A stretch of 64,000 nt of DNA, taken from positions 14,441,515-14,505,514 of the forward strand of contig OY997591.1 of assembly GCA_963921825.1 (NCBI GenBank), given 5' to 3'. Origin of the DNA: Erodium maritimum. Lineage: Eukaryota; Streptophyta; Magnoliopsida; Geraniales; Geraniaceae. The notes below the pieces were generated by a model. That model saw nothing but the letters and a program-made list of their open reading frames with translations, had not been told where the DNA came from and made no database searches. Every line of letters begins with the position of its first letter. Positions within the stretch are counted from its first letter, which is position 1. Made by a program: the position numbers and the translations under genes. Shown in pieces: positions 1-11,653 of this stretch.

Positions 1-641
1 TGTATTAGATGCGATTCAACCCAACAATTATTTTTTCCAATCATTCTATACGTTCGACCATATATCAGACGCTTATTTGACATCATTTTAACTATCCTTA
101 ATTTAAAATTTTGAAAGCCAAACCAACATGAATTTGGACGAAATAACGCGTGTTAACAAATAAACTTTCAGTAAATAAACATAACCCAACTTTTTATTCA
201 CCATTATAATGTTCAAAACGCATATACTTGGAACATGTTTTTGTTTCAAAATTTCCATTATTGTTTGTTCGTGCAAAACCTTACCTTTCCACCATATATG
301 TGAATAATGAACGATTATGTGTGCATGGTGCTCATATCTCGGTTTCCAAACACCCTTCAAATTTGGAAAACATGCTTTGTCTTCGATCGTCTATGATGAG
401 TTACAACGACACATCATTCATTTGTTTGCTGACTGATGCTTAAAACGAGGAAGAATTTGAATGACTCGTGTCAATTTTGATTGAGGAGACTCATGAAAGA
501 GAAAAGGGAATCCAGGTCATTTGGGTTATAACCTCAAACAAAAAAAAAACTTGTAATCATCATGACAACAGAAAAAGAAATGAACGGATCACATTTGATT
601 TTTACTATTGAGGTAAGCTTAATGAATCACTCACTCACTAA
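1..641. other. Intergenic, nothing recognised
   Basis: AT-rich sequence with only short open frames in several registers and no recognisable domain. It ends at the TAA target site of the first Harbinger element. Confidence 0.5.
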
Positions 642-1554
642 GAGCATGTACAACAGAAAGGTCCTGAATGAGATCTTGGGTCTGAGGCCCTTGTACTGAC
701 TGGACAAAAGTGAGATCATGGAGCTACAGAATAGTGAGTGTTTTGCAATGGAGAGGCCCTCTGAGACCCTGGTACTGAGGCCCTGTACTGACTGGATGCT
801 GACTGAATTATTAATTGATATTTTGTTGTTTTATTTAATTCTTTATCAGAAACCATTTAAATTATATAAACAAATGTGGAAAAAAAATTAATGACAATAA
901 AATATTATAAATAAATTTAACACGAATAAAAATGAACTTTTTATAATGGCAAAGAAATCAATAAAATATGTGTATGGAATAATATGGTCAACTATGTAAT
1001 ATTCATAGTACTTGCTATAAAGAATTTTTTTTGAGTCGGACCGGATATAAATACACACAAAAGTGATAATATGGTCAAATATATATTACATAAATATGTT
1101 ATTTTATTTGAAATATCATCCAACACTAAATTATATAATATATAATTTATTAAAAAGAATATTTGAATTTAAATTTTAATATGCATTTCACTCCAAAATT
1201 AAAAGTATATCATATTAATTATAATGAAACATAGTAACAGAAGCCCATCTAGCTCAATGGTAGAACACAAGGCTTTAAACTTTGAGGTTGGGGGTTCAAA
1301 TCTCATAATTGACAAAAACTTTTGTTTTAAAAAAAACCGTTGTGGGATGCCAGGTGTCGGCCCGAGAGAGGGCTAGCGTGGCCGAGGAGCGAGGAGCGAG
1401 GGGTGCGAGCCCGGTCCGCGATTGAGGAGCGAGGGGCGAGGCCCGAACCCAGGGCCGCGGACCGCGTGAAAACCATCCCACAGTGGGTCGGCCCGAGGGC
1501 TGCGGACCGCGCGCGCGCGGGTCGGGGGCGAGGGCCGGGCCGTTGTACATGCTC
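642..1554. mobile_element. Non-autonomous PIF/Harbinger-type element 1
   Basis: The ends are perfect 13-bp inverted repeats, gagcatgtacaac (642-654) and its complement (1542-1554). TAA lies on both sides (639-641 and 1555-1557), the target duplication typical of PIF/Harbinger elements. The left two thirds are AT-rich. The right 200 bp are strikingly GC-rich with short GAGGAGCGAGG-like repeats. No transposase frame is visible, so the element would depend on a relative. The family assignment rests on the ends, the 3-bp target site and the neighbouring element, which keeps transposase sequence. Confidence 0.75.
1243..1312 (+). pseudogene. Decayed tRNA-Lys-like sequence
   Basis: The sequence resembles the 5' two thirds of plant tRNA-Lys. 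It has an A-box-like tagctcaatggtag, an anticodon arm beginning caagg, and a B-box-like ggttcaaatct. The loop reads CTTTAAA, giving anticodon TTA, which does not specify lysine. The 3' acceptor strand does not pair with GCCCATC. It is either a dead tRNA copy or the head of a tRNA-derived SINE inside the Harbinger element. Confidence 0.5.
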
Positions 1555-1557
1555 TAA

Positions 1558-2755
1558 GAGCATCCGCATCAGTGGAGGATCACGAACCCTGAAACAGAAT
1601 CCTCTGCTGACTGGGCAGGGTTTAGCCCATGCCCCCATAAACAGGGTGTGCTCCACATAAGAGAGGCAAGTATGGAGGGCAGAGTTTTCAGAAATGCTGA
1701 TTGTGTAATTAATTAAACTTTTACCTGTATTTGTTAACGTTATTTTTAAATCAACAACTACTAAATAAAATAGTAATAAAATTTCATTAATAAAATACAA
1801 AACTAAAAAAGTACATAACTTAAAAAAAATACATATCGGTCGTCTGCATCGTCTGAGTTGTAAGTCCCGCCCGACCGATTCCATATGTGCTCCATAAGGT
1901 CTTCTTGAAGTTGTCGATGAGTCGCATCATTGATGACACTAACTCGCGCTTGGAGTTCCTGGTGGTACGACAAAGGGCATTGAACGATCCCATGATTGAG
2001 CTGGTGCCAAACCTGAGGTAATTCCGGAGGGGGCTCGAAAAACAAATCGTTATCCCTTGCTTCATATCGTTCGCGTTCGTCCTCCACGATCATATTATCT
2101 AGAATAATACAGCAATGTATCATGTCAACCAAAGTCGATTTATCCCAGATCCAAGCGGGCCTTGACATTATCTGCCACCGTGCTTGGAGGACTCCAAAGT
2201 CCCGTTCAATATCTTTACGGGCACTTTCTTGGCATTTGGCAAACAACTTCTATTTGCGGGAAAAGGGATGGCGAATCGACTTGACGTTCGTCGTCGGACA
2301 TTTTTTTGGCGACAATTGGATATGAAATGTAGAGAATTGGAGATGAAATGTAGATAGAAATTTTAGGAATGGTGTTGTGGATTTGATGAAATGGGTGAGG
2401 AGTATTTATAGTGGTTGAAAAAGTCTTTTTTAAATGTATTGTGTATTTAATTTTTTTTTAAAAGGGGTGGTCGTTGCCGACCGTTGCTGAGAGCAACGGT
2501 CAATTTTTTTTTTGGCTTGGACACGTGGTAGGTTGCTAATGGGCAGCAGAGAGGCATGGAGGCGTGAGGCTGCGGGGCTGATTTTGGCCCCGCGCCTCTG
2601 CCCCCCGAACCCTCTTCGTCCGCCACAAGCCCCTCGCCCCGCACGCCCCCCTCCCCACATCGAGCGAACCCCAAACCCTTTCCCCTTCTACCCCCGCCCC
2701 GGCCTCGCCCAACCCCCTCCCCCCCCCCCCCCCCCCCCCCCCGATGCGGATGCTC
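1558..2755 (-). mobile_element. PIF/Harbinger element 2 (internally deleted)
   Basis: Perfect 13-bp terminal inverted repeats, gagcatccgcatc (1558-1570) and its complement (2743-2755), are flanked by TAA on both sides (1555-1557 and 2756-2758). The left TAA is shared with the right end of element 1, so the two elements abut exactly. The interior holds the C-terminal end of a Harbinger transposase on the minus strand, AT-rich spacer, a GC-rich right end and a run of 24 C (2719-2742). It is probably a non-autonomous deletion derivative. Confidence 0.85.
1803..2246 (-). pseudogene. Harbinger (HARBI1/ALP1-like) transposase fragment
   Basis: The 147-aa frame contains ARKDIERDFGVLQARWQ and, further on, HCCIILDNMIVEDERE. 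These are hallmarks of the C-terminal third of the DDE nuclease of plant PIF/Harbinger transposases. Those proteins are usually around 400 aa, so most of the catalytic core, including the upstream aspartates, is missing. A short frame starting MSDDER lies just upstream in another register and may be what remains of the original N terminus joined by an internal deletion. The fragment is not expected to be active. Neighbouring TIRs and TAA duplications place it inside element 2. Confidence 0.8.
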
Positions 2756-2758
2756 TAA

Positions 2759-4215
2759 GCGTATGTAAGAGGGATAAGTTTTTTTTCTTTTGAACAAAAG
2801 TACTTCATTTAAGATATAACTAAAAACACATAAAAGAAATATCAGTGGGAGCGGATTGTTCGGGGATAATCTTGTAAAATCCGTAACAAGGTATAATCGG
2901 TCTTCATATAAGGGGTTGAACTCTAATAAACGAGTTGTAAGGACAAAAGAACCAATCTTGGCTTGACTTGATCCAAATTCGGGTGTTTAATTGCTTCTTA
3001 GTTTTGAGGGGAGAAGTATGAAATCTTGGCGATTCGGTCAGGATAGGGACAAATAAATACATTCACTCCTTTGTATTTAAGAGTTCTACTATCGGGTAGC
3101 AGTGCCTCAATACCTTAAATAGAGCGGGGTATTCAAGGCTTTATTAACATTACAACTTAATGACGATAAAACGTTTGCCACCTTATTATTAACTCACAAA
3201 TATGTTGTATTATTTCAATATGGATTTTCTTAGGACACAAAAACCCAACACCAATTGTCGAGTCGAAACGAGACTTCACTACCGTGTAGTTTCCAGGGAC
3301 CCAGCCCAATTATAAATGAATAAAAAGAGTAGTTGCACGTGTGAGTGCATTGGTTACCTACTTCGAGGACGCCGAGAAAAGGCCGGACCAGACTACGGGG
3401 ATTTTTTGGTGGAACATCAAGTAGGAAGTTTCCATTGTGGCCAGCTCAACCCTGGAGATGGAGAGGTCCGCCAAACACTACAAGCGACACTGGTCAGTCA
3501 CCAATTGAAAGGTTAAGAAGTTATAGGGATCTTGGTCCGGGTTCAAACACACATACTAGAGCGATCGTTCTAACGACCAAAACATGGTCGATGCGAAGAG
3601 TAAGTATGTCGAGAAGTATGAACATGAGTTCATTTTGAAGCACTAGTGGAACCTGAGGAAGAATAAGTCATGTTGGAGGCACTGCTTTGAGAACGAGTTC
3701 TCCCTAACGACCGATCAGTTCATCGGGACCCTTAAACTATTGTAGAGGTACTTCTCGGACATCTATGGTGACTCATCAGTTTGGTGGGGGGGGACCCCAA
3801 TATCGGAGAGGGACATCTTGGTTGTCGCTGCTACCAAGGCCGAGGGCTTTCCGAGACCAGTGCTTGAGAACCGCCCTGAAAGGTAGAAGGTTAAGGCACA
3901 ACTCGTTACAACGTTTGACCCGAAGCCGGCATGAAGCACCGTTGTATGTTAATTGGAGCGAGTGAAAGCCTCATGTGGGAGTTCCTCTCGTTATAGGAAA
4001 TAGATACCTTTTGGATGGGCGCAGAGAAGTTGGTCGCTCACTGGATATTGCTCACTTGCATAGCGAATAGGATAAATGGGTTGATATGAATTGATTTATT
4101 GAGAATTTAATGTTTTGTTTGGGTTTTCTGTAATCGCTGCTTTAGAATTAATGAAGTTAATTTTATCGTGTGTGTTAAAAAGATGTATGAACTCTCACCA
4201 AATTATTGTTACTTG
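2759..4215. repeat. Decayed retroelement-like sequence with an inverted copia LTR relic
   Basis: Read on the minus strand from about 3247 downwards, this segment begins TGTTGGGTTTTTGTG. It matches the copia LTR that starts at 7970 over roughly 200 bp by eye, including a shared block around GTGAGTTAATAATA. The sequence at 3250-4080 has broken frames with several in-frame stops and no domain I can name. Ages and boundaries cannot be fixed. Confidence 0.45.
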
Positions 4216-4936
4216 TAGGGGTGTCCATGGGCCGGGCCCCGGCCTTATGGCCAAAATTTTAAACCGGCCCCTGGGTTCAAAAAATTTAACCCACTCTCGT
4301 TTCCGGGCCTAAAAATAGACTTTTGAACTCACCCGTTCGGATTATGGGCCGGTTCACCGGGTTGGACCAACCCATCCAAATTTGTTAATAATTGATCACA
4401 TTAACCATAAGTAGTAGTACTTACATTTTCAAATATATTTTTTCATTATCCAAAAAACCATTAAAAATCATCAAAAAAGTGCTTAGAAGCTCTCAATTTG
4501 GTCACTTCTAATGATGAAAAAAATCAATACCTTGTTAAAATTTGATCAAAAGTTCAAGGATTACAAACGTCAAAAAGGAGTTCAAGTTGATCCAAAAAAA
4601 ATTACGATTACAAAAGATGAATTCAACTCAACACAAGACTACAACATATTCTATTACAAAATTGGTAATGATCTTCAAAATCTCAAGCCATCAATCTTCA
4701 TCTTCATATGCAAAAGTAATAAAATTATAAAAGTGTGGCATTAGGCCTACTATATCCGGGTGGTCCGGGTCATGTAGAAAATCATGTCACGGATCCGCAA
4801 CCCGGACCACTCATTCCGGATTTGTTATTTCTGAACCCGGGCCCGTCCCCGTAACCCATGAGGGAAAACCCATTGAGGCCCGGTAGAATAGGTTGATCGG
4901 ATAAATTGTGTTACAGGCTAATTTTGGATACCCCTA
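4216..4936. mobile_element. hAT-like MITE
   Basis: The ends are taggggtgtcca and an imperfect complement ending ggatacccctA, in the style of hAT termini. Flanking octamers GTTACTTG (4208-4215) and ATAACTTG (4937-4944) match at six of eight positions, as expected for an aged 8-bp duplication. GC-rich subterminal blocks of GGGCCGGG type surround an AT-rich centre. There is no transposase. The small frame at 4511-4744 has no recognisable content. Confidence 0.6.
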
Positions 4937-7400
4937 ATAACTTGGATGAAATTAAGAAAACAAAAGAGGAGTACTATACCACACTCATTAGTGAATAGAT
5001 ACTTCAATTAGAAATAAAAGAATGTGAATTACATGTTTAATAGACCGTATCAATCGACTACTACAACGTATGCTCTAAGTTGGTATGTAATTTGATACTA
5101 ATGATGTCGCTTGGGTAGGCAGGAATATTTGGAATCTAAGCATGGTGTTAATGTTAATTAGTTTTATCGACCATGGAGAGCTGGTATAGCTCATTCCACT
5201 ATTCAAATTGACTTGATTTGATACATGCGCTATTTATGTGATGGTGACCGAGCCCAAACGAATTTGACAACTAGAATATTTAGTTCAAACACAACAAAGT
5301 TCATAAACTAGAACAAAACATAGTCAAAGAAATAATCTAAACAAAACACAATTAAGTAATTAAGTCGAAACAAAACCCACAATTGTTGTTCCTAAGACAT
5401 TTTCTAAAGAAAACAAAAGGTCAAGTGATATTAAAGTTACATTTATCCATTGGGACATGGTGCATGGCTTTGTTCTGGCTAAGGCTACTTTTTCTTCTTC
5501 TTTTAGTTTCTTCTCTCTTCTTTTCATCTCTTTTCTCTTTATCTTTCTTTTTTGTTGTTGCAAATGTGTACCCTTTTCTAGGAAGATGACCTTTTCACTC
5601 TTCCATGTGCCTCCACCACCCTTCCTTCAACATATATGTCCTTGAGTGCGCCCATCTCTCATGAAAGACAAACCACCTAAAAGCCATGCCCACCTCTTCA
5701 CCAAGGGTGCCACATACCAGCCCTTGATCTCCAACTTCTCCTACACGTGTCACCATCTTGGGGAGGGAACACACAACTTCCATGCCTTTGGTGTCGGTGT
5801 GAAGCATTGGGGGTAAAGGAAAGTAACCAAAAAGAAGTTTTGAGTGGTAACATGTCACAAACACTAGACAAAAAAGAGACAAGGAAGGTGCCATATTACA
5901 TAGAAAAGCTTGGTAAAGAGAGATCTAAAGCTAGAGGTTACAAAAATAATCATCTGGCTGAATAATCAAACTTTTAGATATTACAGTAACCAAGCAACCG
6001 ATTTATATGATTAGAGTATGATCGATCGTTGCTATATAAATATTGATGTTTTGAGAAAGGAAAATTAAAAGTAAGGCCCAACAAACCTCAATGATATCAA
6101 AGTGAGGTATGTGATATGGGCCCAAACAATTTTGGGTATCTTTTGATCCACAAAGTGAAAATGTGATAGGTGAAGGAACAAAGCATGTGAGTGGGGGAGA
6201 CTTATCTTTAAAATCCAAAAAGACAAGTCTGCAAGGGCAAGTCCAAAAAGTCAAAGCATCAAATCTCGAAGATCATCAAAAGGGCTCTCCTCCCTCTAAA
6301 AAAAGAGCTCCCAACGTGTACACACTTTCCCCTTCCTTTCACGTAAGAGTACAAATAACTTTTGAGCTTTTGCATCTTCTCTTTACATGGCTTTATCTAC
6401 TCATATTGCACATCATATGCTTGTAGTAACAACTGTCTTCAGATACCATTTTGACTTGTACATGTACATAACACATATCTCTTATCGTGTATTTCAGATA
6501 TGTATGTAAGAGTTATTTATGTTTAAGAGTTTTGGTCGAATCAAATACTAGTTTGAAATAGTGAATGATCCACAACCAGTGATAAAGAGGATCTTGATTT
6601 TTTATTTTTTATTTGGAGATTCTGTTTCTCTTGGTATCATACGGCCCATCATATGACATGGGCCTATTCCAATTCCATCTTCTTATGATCCAATCCACAC
6701 AGCCCAGGACGCATTTCATTTAACACTTGTGACCACGATTCGAAATTGGTAATATCATAGACTCTGGTGGATCAACCCATATTAATAGATCAGGTGTTGG
6801 CACAAGATTGACAAGATGTTGGTCCAGGTGCAGCATTCATGGATGGGCCGGCTGTGGATGGACAAAATGTGGAGGGCCAATTTGAATTGGGTGATGTTGG
6901 GCTCATTGTTAAAGATTCGGAGGGAGTGTAGTAGTCAATTGATGTGCGGACAACAATTGAATAGTCGGTAGAAGGATACTCTTCTCAAACCTGGTAAGGG
7001 TCGTCCCCTACGCATTTTTTAGCACTTCTTTTATCGAAGTTCCCAATATTATATCACTAGATCAAGAGCACGTTCTTTGAGTCGTGAAAGAGTTGCGAAT
7101 CATGTCAATGTTTGGAAATAGGTTGTACAAGCTCGAAAAGCTCAAATTGCTTAATTTGCTCAAAAGAAACCTTTCGACGATCCAACTGCCTTTGGAAGGT
7201 GAAGAGTGACGAGGGTTGATTTTTTTTATCGTTTGGTTTGCATTCATAATCCTTTTTTTTTCAGGCTTTGGCCTGTAGCTCTTTTCGAGAGCTCCTTTGT
7301 AATTGTTGGTTATTTTTGGTTTGGTCCTTCTCGGACTCGGTTATCTCGAGCCTCGTTCCTTTCTCGGAATAGGTCTTTTAAATAAAAACTTGTGCTTATA
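4937..7400. other. Intergenic, weak retroelement debris
   Basis: No gene can be supported. Small frames at 5360-5965 overlap each other on both strands and look like chance. The stretch from about 6800 to 7408 has broken coding-like sequence ending in a T-rich region and an oligo(A) run (7400-7407), compatible with a very old non-LTR retrotransposon or retrocopy, but no domain is readable. Confidence 0.35.
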
Positions 7401-7619
7401 AAAAAAACATAAGTAAACATCCTTGATTGGTGAAATAACTAAGGATAGTTTTCCTTTAGGAAGATCGAGAAGATAAGATGGTTGTATAGAGTTACATACT
7501 TCTAAATCGACTAGGCGATTATTGAATCAACGCCTAGTTGTGTACTTTATTTACTAAAAAGATGCAATAGGCTTAAGAATCCAAGAGACACACAATTGCT
7601 AAAATCTACAACAGAAAAT

Positions 7620-7960
7620 TGTTACGTAGTTGCATTGGATGCAACTAATGAACCAGTTTGTACAAAGAGCTTTATCATCGAACTAGGCCTCATGCCCGAC
7701 ATATCAGATTCAGTGAACTTGTTGTAGGATAACGATGAAGCAATAGCTCAAGCTAAGGTTCTGAGGGCTCACGAGTAGGTCCGAGCACGTATTAAGATGC
7801 TTCATCCCATCTGAGAAATTGTTGGGAAGAATACGTAGCGATATATAGAGCAAACAAAAAAGACTGTAATTGAACTCGAGCTTATGCGTTCTGCAGCCTA
7901 AGAAAAATGGCCATTTATGACAATGTGCATTAATCGTAATGTAAATTGGTTGTAGTTCAA
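7620..7960 (+). pseudogene. Ty1/copia RNase H fragment
   Basis: Broken reading of the plus strand gives ISDSVNLL, a stop, then DNDEAIAQAK and later pieces resembling the RNase H end of copia polyproteins, where the usual text includes CDN.GAI.QAK. A polypurine stretch (about 7959-7968, aagtgggagt) follows directly and precedes an LTR beginning at 7970. The order RNase H, polypurine tract, LTR is that of the 3' end of a Ty1/copia element. Several stops show that it is long dead. Confidence 0.7.
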
Positions 7961-7969
7961 GTGGGAGTA

Positions 7970-8707
7970 TGTTGGATTTTTGTGCCATAGGACAATTCAC
8001 ATTGACATATTGCAACGTCTTTGTGAGTTAATAATAGTTGGCAAACGTTTTATTATCATTCATTTGCAATGTTAGTAAAACTGTGAATATATTATTTATA
8101 AGGTATTGGGGAACATTTCCATAATAGTAGTAAGCTTATAGATGAAGGAGTGAGTCTATTCACTCGTCCCTAACATAAACTGATAGTTAGAGCTAGTGTG
8201 ATTGTGGACTTGAGGATCATATTTTACTGATCATGCATATAGAGATATGAGTCAAAGTCACATATGCCAAAGAGTTTGACATTGGACGACCCACTTTGAG
8301 AATACTACATAGAATAGAGGCATGCGTATTTCTCAACTACCTAAGTAGTTCTTAGTTCTACGACCATAACATCATTGTATGATCTACATGATGTTGATTC
8401 ATGCCATGACATAACTAAACGCTAGTCTTAAAAAGATGGAAATGAAGGTTATGATATTATATGGATACACACATGTGAGACATATGGTGATGGTCATAAG
8501 GACTTGTTACTTGTATTCATACAAGTCACGTGTCATTAAGGGCTCCTCTTGATGAGTAGGATGATTGTAAACGAAGCATGATCATGCATTTGATTTTTTA
8601 GCTATAGTCTGAACTTACGATCAAGAGAACTTGTAGACTAAATTAGAAATGATGATGATTTTATGCCTTTGTTCGGTCATGACAATCGCCAAACGAAAAG
8701 AAGATAA
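7970..8707 (+). repeat. Old Ty1/copia 3' LTR (truncated)
   Basis: The LTR starts TGTTGG directly after a polypurine tract. Its first 200 bp resemble the inverted relic near 3247. Its right end cannot be located because the younger copia element inserted at 8703-8707 (GATAA). The remainder of this LTR may continue to the right of 18120. Confidence 0.6.
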
Positions 8708-9191
8708 TGATAGAAAATTTAGGGATCAAATAAACAATAAACCCTAAATTATATTTCTATAAAAGCTTTGTTGAATTAAAAGGAACACACAAATAAATAA
8801 CAGCGGAATTGTTACTTACTTGATGACATTGATGAACGATGAACGAAGAATCTCCAAGTTGTATTTTGGTCTTCCAATAAAGTAGACGCTCTCTAATTTG
8901 GTTATTCTCTCAGATGGGAGTGAAACAGAATAAGAGATAACACGTCTATTTATTGGGGACCATAACCACAACAACCCTAATTAGGTTTCCAAGTTTATAA
9001 AATTTGTTATTCGGCCCCTCAACAATTAACAAATTATGAATCCGGTATCTACACATTAAATACCATAATAATATATATATATATGATACCTATGATACAA
9101 TACTTTAAATTGGTCACTTTAATTTGTATCCACCTTTATGATAACATGTACATTAAATTACATATGTGCCCAATAGGATTTTAATCCAACA
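8708..9191 (-). repeat. 3' LTR of the copia element
   Basis: 484 bp, with TG and CA termini as read on the plus strand. It contains a short TA run (about 9068-9086). This is the uninterrupted LTR copy and shows where the other copy is split. Confidence 0.93.
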
Positions 9192-9585
9192 ATCTCCCAC
9201 TTGGGCAACATATGTTTTTCCCGACAAATGTACAACCTTATGAGCTCAAAATTGTTATCACATAATAGGTATCCTGTAACAATCTCGTCCATCAACCATA
9301 CTCATATAGAACCAAAGCAGCAGTCGTCAAATTACTTATGACTAAACCATCAATGATCACGTATACAAATATAGCCAAACGACATAGATCAATCATGGAT
9401 GTGTAGCATGGAAATAACATGCAATGTGATCCGACATGTCTATTTCCAACTGGTCCTCCTTAAACTTAAGTGAGGTCAATAACCAAAATAGAATACATGA
9501 ACTGAATACTTTATTTCTGATCAGAATATATCCAAATACTTTAACTTTAACTTTAAACATAAAGCAATCAAAATACAAACTCCCA

Positions 9586-11517
9586 CTAAACCAAAATATC
9601 CTCAAGTGATATAACACCCATATGAGCAGTGTGCTCATGAAAGACCTTGGGTGGTAAACCCTTTGTGAGCGGATCCGCTATCATGGAGTTTGTCCCAATA
9701 TGCTTTATGGATATTTGTCCATTTTGCACTCTTTCTTTCACAACAAGGAACTTTATGTCTATATGTTTAGACTTTGATGAGCTCTTGTTGTTGTTGGAAT
9801 ATAAAACTGCTGAGTTATTGTCACAAAATAACTTTAGTGGTCTTTCAACATTTTCCAAAATGCGCAGCCCAGTGATAAAGTTTTGCATCCATATTCCATG
9901 GTTCGATGCCTCATAGCATGCTACAAATTCTGCTGCCATAGTTGAAGAAGCTACTAGTGTTTGTTTAACACTTTTCCAAGATATAGCTCCTCCAGCCAAT
10001 AAGTAAATGTAACCTGATGTAGACTTTCTGCTATCTTGGCACCCAGCGAAATCAGAATCTGAATACCCAATAACCTCCAAGCGATCTGATTTCCTGTAAG
10101 TGAGCATGTAATGCTTTGTCCTCTTTAGATATCTCATAACCCTCTTGGCTGCTATCCAATGGTCCATACCAGGGTTGCTTAGATATCTGCCTAACATCCC
10201 AACAATATACGCTATATCCGGACGCGTACATACTTGAGCATACATTAGACTCCCAACAACTGATGCATAGGGAATCTATTGCATTTTCTGAATCTCAAGG
10301 TTATCTTCAGGACATTGTGCAAGACAGAATTTGTCTCCTTTAGCCACAGGGGTGTCACCTGGTTTACAACCTTCCATGCCAAACCTTTTAAGTACCTTAT
10401 CGATGTAGCTCTTTTGTGATAATCCAAGAACGCCTCGAGATCGATCTCGGTGTATCTGGATTCCTAAAACAAAATAGGCGTCCCCAAGATCTTTCATCTC
10501 AAAATGAGCAGATAGAAATTTCTTGGTTTCGTGCAATAGCCCTACATCATTAGTGGCAAGTAATATGTCATCGACATACAAAACCAGGAACATATACTTA
10601 CTCCCACTGAACTTGTGATACACACAATCATCAACCATATTTGTATCAAAACCGAACGAGACAATTACTTTGTGAAATTTGTGGTACCATTGACGGGAAG
10701 CTTGCTTGAGTCCATAGATGGATTTCTTTAATTTACAAACCATTTTCTTTGGGTCATCGAACTCAAAGTTTTCTGGTTGTACCATATACATTGTTTCTTC
10801 AATGTCACCATTGAGAAACGCAGTCTTAACATCCATCTGATGCAACTCAAGATCAAGATGAGCGACAAGTGCCATAATTATCCTGAAAGAGTCTTTCGAT
10901 GAAACCGGAGAGAAAGTCTCTGTAAAGTCAATTCCTTCCTTTTGAGTATAGCATTTAGCTACAAGGCGTGCCTTATACTTTTCCACATTACCATTTCCAT
11001 CCCTCTTGGTTTTAAAAATCCATTTACAACCAATTGGTTTCGTACCTTCAGGTAATGGGACAAGTCCCCAAACTTTATTGTCTTGCATAGACTTATACTC
11101 TTCTTGCATGGCATCAATCCATTTTAGAGAGTTTGAACTTTTCATGGCTTGAGGAAAGTTGATTGGATCATCTTCCCTTATTCCATCCTCGTGTTCTTGG
11201 AGAAATATGACATAATCATCTGGAATAGAACTTCTCCTCTCTCTTGTGGATCTCCTTAGTGGCACATATTGTTGAGGTAGTTGAATTTGTTCTTCTGGAA
11301 CAACTATTTCAGCCTGAATGGGGAGTTTTTCAACATTGTCTTGTTGAGGCTCCGGATTCACTTCTTGATCAATGACAGGTGTATGATCCTGAACATTATC
11401 AAAAGTGATAATAGGAATTGAGTTTGACGTCATTTCCTCCTCAAAGACAATGTTTCTAGCCTTATTTCTCCCCCCAAATTCAACATCCTCAAAAAAATGC
11501 TGCAGTTCCCGCCTCAA
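9586..11517 (-). pseudogene. Copia reverse transcriptase and RNase H (in-frame stop)
   Basis: The first 413 codons carry an integrase tail followed by a copia reverse transcriptase (RVT_2 family). It has the block MDVKTAFLNGDI at about residue 228, SIYGLKQASRQW and the catalytic YVDD at residues 314-317. One TAG codon (10276-10278) interrupts the frame. The same register then continues with VCTRPDIAYIVG and an RNase H domain ending near ADPLTKGLP at 9586. Apart from that stop, the domain order is complete. The N-terminal side is joined out of frame to the upstream gag-integrase segment, through an intermediate frame (about 11520-11650) reading GCPAEAMPCRPQ and GYSEHSRGYKFYDP. Confidence 0.9.
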
Positions 11518-11653
11518 AAATGTTTTTATTTATGGGATCATAAAACTTATAGCCTCTAGAGTGTTCAGAATAACCAATAAAGTAACTGCTTACAGTTTTG
11601 GAGTCCAATTTCTTTTCTTGCGGCCTGCAAGGCATTGCCTCGGCTGGACATCC

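Noticed and set aside
1243-1312. Functional tRNA gene
   Set aside because: The acceptor stem does not pair and the anticodon would be TTA.
1327-1884. 185-aa minus-strand open frame
   Set aside because: It crosses the junction of two transposons and follows the GC-rich end of element 1. It has no domain and is a composition artefact.
2447-2797. Overlapping frames with Gly- or Pro-rich products
   Set aside because: Produced by the GC-rich end and poly(C) run of the Harbinger element on both strands.
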